A DNA stretch of 14,921 nucleotides from Saccoglossus kowalevskii (Eukaryota; Hemichordata; Enteropneusta; Harrimaniidae), in contig NW_003109980.1 in NCBI RefSeq assembly GCF_000003605.2, forward strand, positions 152,593 through 167,513. Direction: 5' to 3'. This document shows positions 1 to 9,358 of this stretch, piece by piece; positions within the stretch are counted from its first letter, which is position 1; each line of letters begins with the position of its first letter. A program made the position numbers and the translations under genes. The notes beneath the pieces were generated by a model. The model did not search any database and was not told where the DNA came from. It saw only the letters and a program-made list of their open reading frames with translations.

Positions 1-72
1 TGAAAAGTGATATTTTTGAATTCTGGAAATGAAATGTGCAATGCTAACTATCTCAGCCGACAGGCTGCTTGT
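1..72 (+). mobile_element. Hairpin-ended non-autonomous element A, copy 1 (3' end, internally deleted)
   Basis: This matches the reverse complement of 4975-5108 almost base for base in three blocks: positions 1-24, about 30-39 and about 49-72. The intervening bases are deleted (roughly 75 bp and a further short block). It ends in the hairpin CAGCCGACAGGCTG followed by CTTGT, the same end as copy 2. The rest of the element lies outside the window. Homology between the copies ends exactly after CTTGT, which defines the 3' boundary. Confidence 0.8.
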
Positions 73-3000
73 TGATTGACAAACAAAGAATCCTGGCCAT
101 ACGGCGACTTGAAACCTTGCGCTGCAACAAAGCTGTTCGGTGATGTTCAGCTGTTGGCAAGGTGGATATCTTGCAAATTTTGTTGTTGTTGTTGTATTTA
201 TAATTACAGAACGCATATTACTTAACAAAGGGTTCAAATAAATTTTATCGATAATACAACTTTAAACATTTGTATCCATGTAGTGTGACTACCAAGAAAT
301 GAAGATGCACAAATTCCAAACAAAAATGTTTGTTTTTACATCATATGGTACTACATTGTATTTCCGAATCAGATCAAATTTGCATACTAATGAGACAGTT
401 CACCGGTATATGTACATACTTCAGAGGATGATAGGGTTAACAATTCTGACACATGGATTTCCTGAGACTAGCTACTTGAAAATATGGTTTTGTGTACCCA
501 AACTACTTTTTAAATTTATTTAATAATTATTATTAACTTCAAATTGTAAGTTTTTTGAGATATTTTTCATTTTAAAATGGCCACCACAGAAGGTTATAGA
601 GAATCAGAAAAGTTATTGCTTTATTTTATCAAGAATCTGTAAAGCTTATAAAGTTCCCACATTTGTATTACCGTACAATAATGTATTGGTGTATTCATGA
701 AATAGTGTTTATTAGACAGAACAATCACGTCATTTATGGTCAATAATGGTGTCACTCAGCGAGATTTTCTTTAGGATATTATAGAACAGTAGTCCACTTT
801 AGTTTTAGAGAACTAGAGAAAAAATTACCAACACAATGAATACAGGGATGGTATTAGCACATTGTATTTTTATGCAAATTAGCCCAGTCGTGATAATATT
901 TTCCTGGTGATAAATCTAGCAATGTGTTTAAAGGCCCTTGGGGATATCGCTGCAAACGTATACAGCATAAATTACTAATAACAATTCCACAAAGCAATTC
1001 ACTAGTTCATGCAATCTACTGAAGAATGCAAATTTAAATAAATCATCAATTTGTGAAAATTTCATGACGAGAAATGAGGTTCGAATATATAAAAGGGTAC
1101 ATTAGATTTGCTCTATTATTAGCATATGTGCTTATGTAAATGAGAGAGGTGTTAGAGTCTACACAGGTCCCGGCTAATTTGACGTTCATGGCTTACAAAA
1201 TACATAATTTTTTTTGGTTTATGTACACTTTTATTAAAAATGCAAAGTTAACAACAAATTTATTGGAAAAATTACATAAAGTATGGTACCAAGTGTTAAT
1301 TAATCAGCTGTGGAGCACATTTTACGAAATACTGGATTTCAAAATACACAGGATGGTGTTAACCGTTTCATTCATTAAGAATTGCATTGTACTATATGTA
1401 CCATAATATCACCTTTTTGAAATGTGTAAGTACCAGTAATCAATATGACACCATTCACAAAATGAATCTGCATTTTTTTTCACAACATTCTACAATGTTG
1501 CACAAAATTTTGGCAGAAAAAAATTATTGTGTAGTGGGGTTCCATATTTCAGGCCATGCTGGGCTTACACATGTGAGTGGCATTGTTATTGTTCAGTCAA
1601 GGTTTAGAATTGAATTTTATTATTTTGCAATATTTATCTTTTTATTTCAAACATTCTATGGATACATTTATACAACAGAGTACTCGAATGTTTGGTTTAT
1701 AGTTTGATAGCAAACTTAGCATTTTAATCAGCACATCAGCTTCTCTGTGGAATTATTTGTCAATTAAATAGTTATCATTGAAAGTATGAATAATCACAAA
1801 ATAAATATGAAATCTCAATGAACTTGTATTTTTTTAATAAAAAAAATTTCATTGTTTACTTTGCTTATCCTTTTTTTGTAATAATATATTGGAAATATTA
1901 AAAAATATTAATGACATAAGCCTATATTTTTTGTTAAAAGCAATATCAGAAATAGAAAAATTAATTTTGATAATACGGCAATATACTTAACATTGCAAAT
2001 GACATTTCCAATATACTATTACATTGACTGTACACCAATTTATTAAAATATTTTGAACATAGAAATACCTATATTTCCTTTGTTTGAAATGTAGAAGGTA
2101 TGTCACCTCAGTAACTGATATGTAAATTAGCCTCATGATTTAACAATATATTGAAATTAGTATTTTTTTAAAAAAAATAGTGGAACTATTATGTTCTACA
2201 AACTGGTTATTTAAATTACATGTATTAATAATAATTACATTTATCAATGTAAACCCGAAAAATAACAATTATTCTGCAGTTCTTCACTGGTTTAAATGTA
2301 CTTTATACAACAAGACTGATTTTGCAATCGATATATTTAAATATTCAAAGGATTACAAATAAATTGTAATAAATTTGAATGGGAATTAATTAAAGCTAGT
2401 ACCATTTTTGTAAAACTCAAATAAACAGAAATAGATTATTATATTGAAAACAATTTTATTATTCACAGATAAGCAACATACTGTGGGCTACATGTAGCAA
2501 CAGGTCTAATTTATGCACAATGCAAACAAATCTGATCCTGAATGAATTATTTTATTTTTTTAAGCACTGTTCCAGAATTACAGGAAGGGTAGAGGTATCA
2601 ACTAGCTCCTTGACACAGATTCTGTTTAAATCAGGTTGATTCATTCATCGTTTGTTAAACAGAGTTGTGTACATAAATATGTTGGATTATTGTATACAAT
2701 GAATAGTGAGCTTTGTATATTATTTGATGTATTTTATATTGTATATACTTGAGTACATTTCATTGATTCAAATAAGAATGTGTTGAGGCTTAGTAATAAG
2801 AGGAAGGTTTGAAAGGTCATGCATAGTCTTTAATGCCATCATGTATTGTACTAGATGAAGATATGTAATTTTATATGGAAGGGGGGTAGTTGCCTTTAAA
2901 GCTCCATATTTTACATTATCACACCAGCTGTTGCTCTATATTCGCATTAAAAAATGAAATACTAAATCAAGTGTACATAATAACATTGGAACATTATTAA

Positions 3001-3954
3001 ATGTACTTAAATTTAAAAAAAAATAATAAATTGCGATTTGCAACTGACATGCATATTTTATGGTAGATTACCGTTTAATCATAGTTTGACGAAGTTCAAG
3101 TGTTCTAAAACAGATGACTGATCTATATTTAACTTACAACAATAACTACAGTTTTATATAAACAAAAAGATTTAATTTGAACTCTAGAAAGCATGGTGGA
3201 TAGATGACTTGATAATGAGGATTTGTCATGGTTCTGACGTACCGCATGTGATTAGGAGATTAATTACTGTAGATCACCTTGTACTAATCCATTAACCATA
3301 AAGCACCATGTGGTACAATCATGTGATACAGCCATACGCTGCTAGACTTGATCAACAATTGTATATGACATTATTTTGTTTACTTGTGTAAACATAACTT
3401 TTTTTTTTAATATTTTGTTAATAACGGTAAATACATGATTTTAAAACCGCACTTTTTATTCTCTTTTTATTTATAAATTCATATTTCTTTATGTCATATT
3501 AGTATTCCGCTTCACTTTTGCGGTATGGGTAAACCTGATATCATATGATTTGACATTGAGAGGATTGTTCTTGTTGTTGTAATGGCAGACTTTCAAATTA
3601 AAATATGGATCAATTTTATATATCATATTCAGCCTAAACATTTCTTAGTATTCATACCATAAAAAAGTACATCTCATCGACATAACATATTATGCAACAG
3701 TAAAAAAGTATGCTTATCTGAATCAGAACTTGACATGATGAATTTATACTATAAGGTATTTAATTTGATCCAGTTCCGGTATATAATGGAAACGGTAGTT
3801 TTGATATACTTTTTGGCTTAAAAATGGACACAATGTAACAATTACATCTGGCATGTATGATGTATTTGTGAAGTTTGAATGCGATTGGTGAACAGAGATG
3901 AGTCTCAGAACCAGCATTCATTGACATGCACCAAGATACCATTATTGCTCAATA
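73..3954. other. AT-rich region without a recognisable gene
   Basis: Open frames here (for example 1140-1406 and 1387-1707) are short, of low complexity and show no domain, and none has matching splice signals plus conserved sequence. Apart from the inverted repeat at 1878-2022 and homopolymer runs I see no structure. If the carboxypeptidase gene extends leftwards this is partly its intron or downstream flank. Confidence 0.6.
1878..2022. repeat. Short inverted-repeat element, possible MITE
   Basis: Nineteen-base arms at 1878-1896 and 2004-2022 are inverted copies with one mismatch (GTAATA-[A/G]-TATATTGGAAAT). The interior is about 107 bp of AT-rich DNA. Given the AT bias this may be a small MITE or a chance hairpin. 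No target duplication is evident. Confidence 0.45.
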
Positions 3955-4269
3955 TACTGTAAAATGTTGAAAAGCGAATTTTAGCGAATTGTGGTAAAAG
4001 TGAATAGTGAAATGTTGTTTTAACGAATCTCTATTGTCATTGTTGATTTCCTGTTTTCACAATACTTGTCTGGCACGTGCCAAACAAATGGGCAGTTATA
4101 AACTCCATAAAAAAAAAAAAATGTCAAGTGTAATTAATTTATGTTCCGGATTACTGTATACAAATCCCCAAGCCTTGGCCATTTTGAATTTATAATAACG
4201 TCATTAGCGACATCTTGAACTAGCGAATCCGTTCTTTCGCTAAATTCGCTAAAAGGATGTTTTACAGTA
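3955..4269. mobile_element. MITE-like element with ACTGTAAAA ends
   Basis: The left end TACTGTAAAA and right end TTTTACAGTA are perfect inverted copies; flanking TA dinucleotides could be a Tc1/mariner-type target duplication. Just inside both ends lie TTTAGCGAATT-type subterminal repeats in inverted orientation (about 3974-3992 and 4221-4253). It is 315 bp long with a 12-base A run near 4109 and no coding capacity. Confidence 0.75.
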
Positions 4270-4974
4270 TGTACCAAGTTTGAATTTAGATTTGGTCCCA
4301 GACAGGCGGACATGCTTGAAGACCCACTAACTCTTCACATTTAAACAGTTTGGCTGAAGGTGATACTATCCTTGAAAGGACCTTTAGAACAAAAGCATGG
4401 GCATATGGCAGAGATGTCACCTTCCCTTCCACTTTATAAGTAGAATGGAGGGTGAGAGCACAACTTATGGTGGTTTGCCACTGTAATAACCATGATATGA
4501 TTTTATCCTTTGTTGCAAGAAGAATTCTGAATGGTTAATCTTTTTTGATTATAACTGATGTATGACTGTGGAAATATGATTCAGAAATGAATTCAGAATT
4601 CAACTTGTTCATTCTAAGAAAAAGGATTGAAACATTAAAATTTAAACTCAGAAAAGTGTGCTCAGCTGATATCAACACATTTTTTTTTCTGATGCTATTT
4701 TATTTTTGTAATCATATTGATGGAGAGCAAAAAGCATGAACCTCTCCAGTAGACAGTGCAAAGACCCAGCATTTTGATTTTAGTGTAAAGTGCCATACTG
4801 TGGTATTCCTGACTTCAACAAACAGGATGTTATAACTGGAAGGGGTTGGCAACAGGTAACATTAAGTAATACAATATGGCATGAGTATGTTGCACGGAAA
4901 CAAGTAGGGTGTGTCTAGGAATGGATTTAAGCACACATCAGTATACCAAGTTTTATACACACAGAAAGAAGTAT
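4270..4974. other. Region without a recognisable gene
   Basis: It has somewhat higher complexity than the DNA to its left, but no exon with family resemblance was found on either strand, including the expected transthyretin-like exon of the carboxypeptidase gene. Confidence 0.5.
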
Positions 4975-5337
4975 ACAAGCAGCCTGTCGGCTGAGATAGC
5001 TCCGCTGTTACCAATGCACATTTCAATTAAAGAACAGAAAATATCATTAGAAAATGAACAATATGTAGACTTGCTGTTTTTAACAAGAATTCAAAAATAT
5101 CACTTTTCACCAAAAATGACAAAAATATAACATCAAAATTAGAGAATTGAAGATATCATCATCAAATGAACAAATCTAAGAGAGGTCTACCCAAGGTACA
5201 TATACACCAAGTATCAAAGCATTCAGGCTTATAGTTTTCAAGAAGAAGTCGAAAATGTAAAACATTGACACGGACGACAGACAATCACTCATATGATAAG
5301 CTCCGCTCGACAAAGTCGACAGCGGAGCTAAAAAAAA
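4975..5337 (-). mobile_element. Hairpin-ended non-autonomous element A, copy 2
   Basis: On the minus strand it begins with a T run and AG. A terminal hairpin (5329-5299) follows, with arms AGCTCCGCT and AGCGGAGCT around a GTCGAC...GTCGA inner stem. The body is about 290 bp. The arm recurs inverted at 5006-4998, giving an 11-bp terminal inverted repeat, AGCTCCGCTGT. Then comes a second hairpin (CAGCCGACAGGCTG, 4993-4980) and a final CTTGT. No transposase is encoded, and the open frames across it show no recognisable domain. The architecture resembles asymmetric-terminal-repeat, Helentron-like (HLE2) elements; that class is inferred. It lies in the intron or 3' part of the carboxypeptidase gene. 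Confidence 0.78.
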
Positions 5338-5831
5338 GGCATGTAAATACATTTTCACAAGAGACCAATTTTCAGCACAAAAAAAATCATCGGTTTTGTA
5401 GCTATTTAACTATTTAATTTGGTCTATACAATAAGAGGGAGTCATGGTAACATTCTAGAAATGTTGCCTACATGAATACCCCTGAATCCTCAAACCAAAA
5501 AAATGTCTCCAACATATCAAGCAATATTATAAACAGCACTGTAGTTTTCATGCTAACATTTGGTTGCTATGTAAACATCATTAACATTGCAGTACCAGGG
5601 TACTTGACCATAAAACACACACAGTTAGGTTCAATATAGGTTTATATGAAAGTTTTTTGGAGTGGGAAGATTAAATGACAGTAAAGGAATTTTCATTTGC
5701 TTTAAAGAAATATCCACCACTTCATTTGGGGAGTGTTTCATAACAAGCGGAATAGGAGTTGCATCTTGGATAATTAAATGTTCTGCAGCACTAATTTAAA
5801 CTCTGTTGACAGAGAAGATTAGTATTCTTAC
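5338..5831 (-). other. Start of intron 2 of the carboxypeptidase D-like gene
   Basis: It begins with the GTAAGA donor at 5831 and is followed by AT-rich DNA with no acceptor-plus-exon combination that continues the protein. Confidence 0.6.
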
Positions 5832-5974
5832 CTGTTCAATGTATGCAAGTAAGGCCTCCCTGTTATTATTCCACTCTTTAGTCAGTTCTGATGGCAGTGG
5901 ATATTTACAACAAGATAGTTCCATTGTAATTTCAAAACAATTACTTTGTAGGTAATTATAATCCTGCATACCAC
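5832..5974 (-). CDS. CPD: Carboxypeptidase D-like, exon 2 (end of the catalytic core)
   Basis: This exon follows exon 1 across an 845-bp intron (6819-5975). The acceptor reads TTTGACAG|GTGG; joined to the phase-1 end of exon 1 it gives [10 protein letters not shown], the expected family junction. It contains the loop Tyr of MQDYNY (residues 291-296) and the catalytic Glu, E307, in [11 protein letters not shown]. The segment up to IEQ (residue 336) matches the helical end of M14B catalytic domains. The donor reads CAG|GTAAGA in phase 0. The family normally continues with a VHxGVKGFV-type transthyretin-like domain. No exon encoding it was recognised between 5831 and position 1, so the gene is cut by the window or has a long second intron. 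Confidence 0.92.
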
Positions 5975-6819
5975 CTGTCAAATTTAATAATGAATCAAAT
6001 TAGAAAATTTATTATTTACCCCAAATATAATAAAGTTGGATGAAAAACATCAACTGAAATTATAGAAATAGAATTCCTTGACAGATGTTAATGATATAAT
6101 GTTTCAGTGCTGGTTCTGGGGCTGATCAGAATGATGAATTCATCAATAATGTGTAATAATTTGAGGCTGGTCATCAAATTTAGTGAGCATCACCATGCAG
6201 GCACAAATGAACAAATAAGATGGTGGCTACTTAGGTCAAGTTATTTACTGAGAAGTACTTATTTCAATAAAATTACAATGTGACAATTTTAACTGATTTC
6301 TCACAGTGTGTATTGCAAAGCATCATGACAGAAGTAGTTTCATCGGTTTAAACCTTAAGCTAAATTAAATTCCAAATGAAAAAGTACAACATATAGGCTA
6401 ATATAGTAGATACAAATGTATAGTTACTTGTATTACCGGCAGAACTTGCTTATTTCATTGATGTAAGACATTTTAAACAGATTTAATTTTCATACAAGTG
6501 TGAATATATAAAAACTAAGTCAAACTCAAACTAAAAATCAATTTAACCACCTGTTACAGTGTTATCATTTGTTTGTTTGCACAATATTCCCACATACATC
6601 TACCTACAATTCGCAATTCTTTTGTCCTAAGAATCACTACTAAACAGAGCTCATATAATATAGTGATTATCAACAGAAGACAAGTGAATAAAGAATATCT
6701 TATATTAAGAAGAGAAAATACCCCTCCACACACACACACACACACAAAGAAAATTTTCTGATTCATCTTTTAGCATTTCATGTATATGGTTCATGAAGCC
6801 CAATAACTTGTCACCTTAC
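5975..6819 (-). other. Intron 1 of the carboxypeptidase D-like gene
   Basis: GT-AG intron of 845 bp bounded by GTAAGG and TTTGACAG on the minus strand. It is AT-rich and contains a (CA)10 microsatellite. No coding or structural signal was seen beyond that. Confidence 0.9.
6727..6746. repeat. (CA)10 microsatellite
   Basis: Ten perfect CA dinucleotides, inside intron 1 of the carboxypeptidase gene. Reading frames through it give only His-Thr or Val-Cys runs and are not coding. Confidence 0.97.
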
Positions 6820-7684
6820 CTGGCACATCATACCACTTTGCTCCGTTGGTGATACCATTAGGAAAGTTGTCGCCTTGGCACAGATTGCCTTTGTGCATCG
6901 TCAGATGGTTTTTAGCATATGTGGAAGCAAGGTGTTTGAACACATCATCATCAGGAGCTGCACTATACCTCCCCTCCAGTACGTGTAGCCTGGAATCATC
7001 ATATGGATAGCTAGCTACAACGCTACCACCATGCAAGTTAGCAGAAAGCACAAATTTATTTTCCGAGATCCATTTCATGATCGCCAATGTTTCCGGTTGC
7101 CGGGCGTCGTTATCATGTGCCGAAGACTGAAACTGATCAGGAAAATCCCTATTCAAATCTATACCATTTTCGTTTCTACGGCCCATCACGCCAGTGCAAG
7201 TGCCCACCTTCGCTCGTTCAAATCCGTCCGGATTCATACTCGGCAAGATATAAATAGCCGTGTTATCAACAAGGTTGGCAACACGGTCATTCGAAGCGTA
7301 ATTTTCACATAAATACTGAATTAAATATATCAGAACTTGTCTGCTAATGACTTCATTACCGTGCATGTTTCCGACCAATTTCACCCATGGCTCGCCGGGC
7401 TCAGAGACTTCGGGATGGTCGGTTATTTTCATAACCCACAGTTGTCTTTGCTGGACGCTTTCGCCTATCGACTCTAGCTTAACAATGTGGGGGTAGTTCG
7501 CAGCATATTGTTGTAAAAGTTCGGTCATGTCATCATAATGATAGTATTTCGAAGTGTCGATTAATGGTTGGGTGCTCACAGTAGCACCGACACTAGAAAA
7601 ACAAATAATCACAAATAGAACACATGTAAAACCAGGCAACTTATTCTGTTCCGGTTCCCGACACGTCTTCATCCCGAACGCCAT
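6820..7684 (-). CDS. CPD: Carboxypeptidase D-like metallocarboxypeptidase, exon 1 (signal peptide and most of the catalytic domain)
   Basis: Zinc carboxypeptidase of peptidase family M14, subfamily B. Family members remove C-terminal Arg/Lys from peptides in the secretory pathway. I start at 7684 because this ATG has a strong context (A at -3, G at +4) and opens a signal peptide with a hydrophobic core at residues 21-34. In-frame ATGs at 7777 and 7747 have weaker context and would bury that signal. Numbering from 7684, the zinc ligands are H108 and E111 (HGNE) and H218 (NLHGG). DLNRDFPD (176-183) carries the Asn-Arg pair that binds the substrate carboxylate. NKFVLSANLHGGSVVASYPY (209-228) is a typical CPD/CPE segment. 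The exon ends CCAG|GTAAGG after 288 codons plus one base (phase 1). It continues in frame at 5974. Metazoan CPD usually has several carboxypeptidase domains and a transmembrane tail, so this should be domain 1 only. CPE or CPN-like identity is the alternative. Confidence 0.93.
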
Positions 7685-8104
7685 CTTGGTGATTAGGGCT
7701 TTCCCTTCCTTCCTACTTGAGTAGCCTCGTGCCAAAAGAATATACATTTTAAATTTAGTAAATGTAGTATTGTTCATTAATACATTACAAATAATATAAT
7801 ATTGATTTTATAATTATTATTCACAATTATATGTAATAATTGTAAAACATTTTCAATTTCACAATTCGTTTAATTTTTATTACAAATAATTTGTGTTTGT
7901 TCGAGGTGAAACAATTTAGTAACACGCGCTGCAATTGGCTTATGAGTCTATCAGTGAACCAATGAACATTGACATTTTATTCTTCGACTACCAGCTGTGT
8001 TGGAGATTCGTGTTTGTAAACATCGACGTCCTAACGTGGTGTTATTGAAATGTGAACGCTTTGACAACTGTTGCGAAGGAGGAAGCAACTCTCATCTTAA
8101 AAAC
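7685..8104. promoter_or_regulatory. Putative bidirectional promoter between divergent genes
   Basis: This 420-bp gap separates the start codons of the minus-strand carboxypeptidase and the plus-strand phosphatidyltransferase. It must hold both 5' UTRs and at least the proximal promoters. Two CCAAT boxes lie in opposite orientation: ATTGG at 7934-7938 and CCAAT at 7959-7963. Around 8012-8033 there is a TGTTTGTAAACATC stretch (forkhead-like) and a CGACGTC core. No well-placed TATA box is evident. The part nearest the carboxypeptidase gene (about 7785-7890) is very AT-rich; 7910-8100 is noticeably more GC-rich than its surroundings. Promoter function is inferred from layout. Confidence 0.6.
8050..8055 (+). 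promoter_or_regulatory. Start-stop minimal upstream ORF (ATGTGA)
   Basis: An ATG directly followed by TGA lies 50 bases before the start codon at 8105 and in a different frame. If it is inside the 5' UTR it is a start-stop element, a type known to stall ribosomes or reduce initiation downstream. The transcription start is unknown, so whether it is transcribed is unproven. Confidence 0.3.
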
Positions 8105-8144
8105 ATGAAGACAAGCGTATTTCTGTACGTTCCGAATCTCATAG
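8105..8144 (+). CDS. CDIPT-like: CDIPT-like CDP-alcohol phosphatidyltransferase, exon 1
   Basis: First coding exon of an integral-membrane enzyme that, by family, transfers a phosphatidyl group from CDP-diacylglycerol to an alcohol; the closest recognisable relative is phosphatidylinositol synthase of the ER. It encodes MKTSVFLYVPNLI and the first base of a Gly codon. The ATG has A at -3. FLYVPNLIG followed by Y-x-R after splicing is the characteristic N-terminus of the CDIPT family. The only junction that keeps this motif and the downstream frame is ATAG|GCAAGT, a GC donor with otherwise perfect consensus. Using the nearby GT (8149-8150) shifts the frame. The remaining exons are at 12785, 13846 and 14827. 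Confidence 0.85.
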
Positions 8145-8433
8145 GCAAGTGTTCATATGATATTTAAACGTGGAGGCTTTTCATTTATTTTAGGTAAATG
8201 ACTGAAATGTTGAACCCGGATGTAGTGAAAATAAACATTAGAACAATATATATTGTTGAGAAATGTCATTGGACTATCTATTTAAATACCTATATCGGTT
8301 ACACGCTTAAAAATAGTGACTATAAATCACAAAAATTGGCAAACCTCAATCCAAAATGTTTTTCACACTCCAAACACTGGCGGCGCTCTCACTTCCGTCC
8401 CACTTTGCACGACTTCTTATTTGCGAATCAAGT

Positions 8434-8734
8434 AAGGCCAGACTTAGACTTTTATTATCCCTTGTTTCGCAAACCCGCCCGCCGCATAACAAATCCAAGT
8501 TGCATTTTTGTGGTGGGAGTATCATGATCAAAGTACCGAAGTCTTGCGCAGATGAGAAACAAGTTCATACATGGAATAAAATTTTATTTTATTTCTTCTC
8601 TCCGATCAATGATCTCACTTACAATTTATTGAGAATCACACAAATCTAATGGAAAATTAATTTTATTTTTTTTCCCGCCCACCTCAAAGCCTTATAAAAA
8701 CTCAAGAAACAAGGAATAAAAAAAGTCTGGCCTA
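8434..8734. mobile_element. MITE-like element with about 30-bp terminal inverted repeats
   Basis: The left arm 8434-8468 begins AAGGCCAGACTT and ends CCTTGTTTC. The right arm 8706-8734, reverse-complemented, begins TAGGCCAGACTT and also ends CCTTGTTTC, with small gaps between. GC-rich CCCGCCC-type stretches lie just inside both arms. It is 301 bp long, non-coding, and located about 290 bp into intron 1 of the CDIPT-like gene. No target-site duplication was recognised. Confidence 0.7.
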
Positions 8735-9358
8735 ATCCCAGACAAAATGTATATTTCAAATCGTAATGCAACTTCATTTTTAATTACATATAATACAAGT
8801 GTAATAAATTAAGATTAGACAATACTTAAGGGGGGGGGGGACTAGGGTTAGAGTGGTGGTGGGGTGTTGAGGAATCAGTATAAAGCAATACTTGTTAAAA
8901 GAATAATTATATACACTATATATAAAATACCTTTTTGAAATGCAGTCCCACACACCCTTGGCTATTATCGCAGATTTTTCGTCGCAAGAGAAACAAATTT
9001 TAATTTACTAGGTGTCTCTAATAAATACCTGAACATAACTGCTGGTAGGGTACTGCTCTGAATGTGGTACCACATGAGTCATAACTACTACTAGGGTCTG
9101 TTCTGAAATCACTCGGCTCACTGTACCAATAATAAACAAGTTTCCTAGTTGCCATGTTACTGAGAATGCTTGCAACAAAAAAGGGGTTCAATTTTATAAC
9201 CAATCTTTAGTGAGGCCTGTTGTACCTGTTTTTCACCCATTTGTAAGATAATGATAAGATAGATTTATTTGGGAATGTACCAAAAATCTTTGAGTAATGT
9301 CCAATAACCCAAAACACACAAAAAAAGTCTCATAAATATATGCCACAATCATCAACTG

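Noticed and set aside
1140-1707. Two overlapping plus-strand open frames of 88 and 106 codons
   Set aside because: The composition is low-complexity (Phe, Ile, Tyr, Asn rich) with no family motif and no splice-site support. Such lengths arise by chance.
5176-5358. Minus-strand 60-codon frame
   Set aside because: It covers the hairpin and body of mobile element A and has no domain.
7031-7312. Plus-strand 93-codon open frame
   Set aside because: It lies entirely antisense to carboxypeptidase exon 1 and has no recognisable domain; it is a shadow.
7685-7777. N-terminal extension of the carboxypeptidase from an ATG at 7777
   Set aside because: The frame is open, but it would place the signal peptide 31 residues further inside. 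The ATG at 7684 has better context and leaves a normal signal sequence.
8149-8150. GT donor for exon 1 of the CDIPT-like gene
   Set aside because: It has poor consensus and shifts the downstream frame, destroying the NLIGY-x-R motif. The GC donor four bases earlier fits both.
8346-8649. Overlapping open frames on both strands near the start of intron 1
   Set aside because: They overlap or abut the inverted-repeat element at 8434-8734 and show no conserved protein sequence.
9018-9203. Minus-strand open stretch of 61 codons followed by TTCAGGTATT resembling a donor
   Set aside because: No recognisable protein family, no convincing acceptor, and it is antisense inside an intron. It may be an unrecognised repeat.
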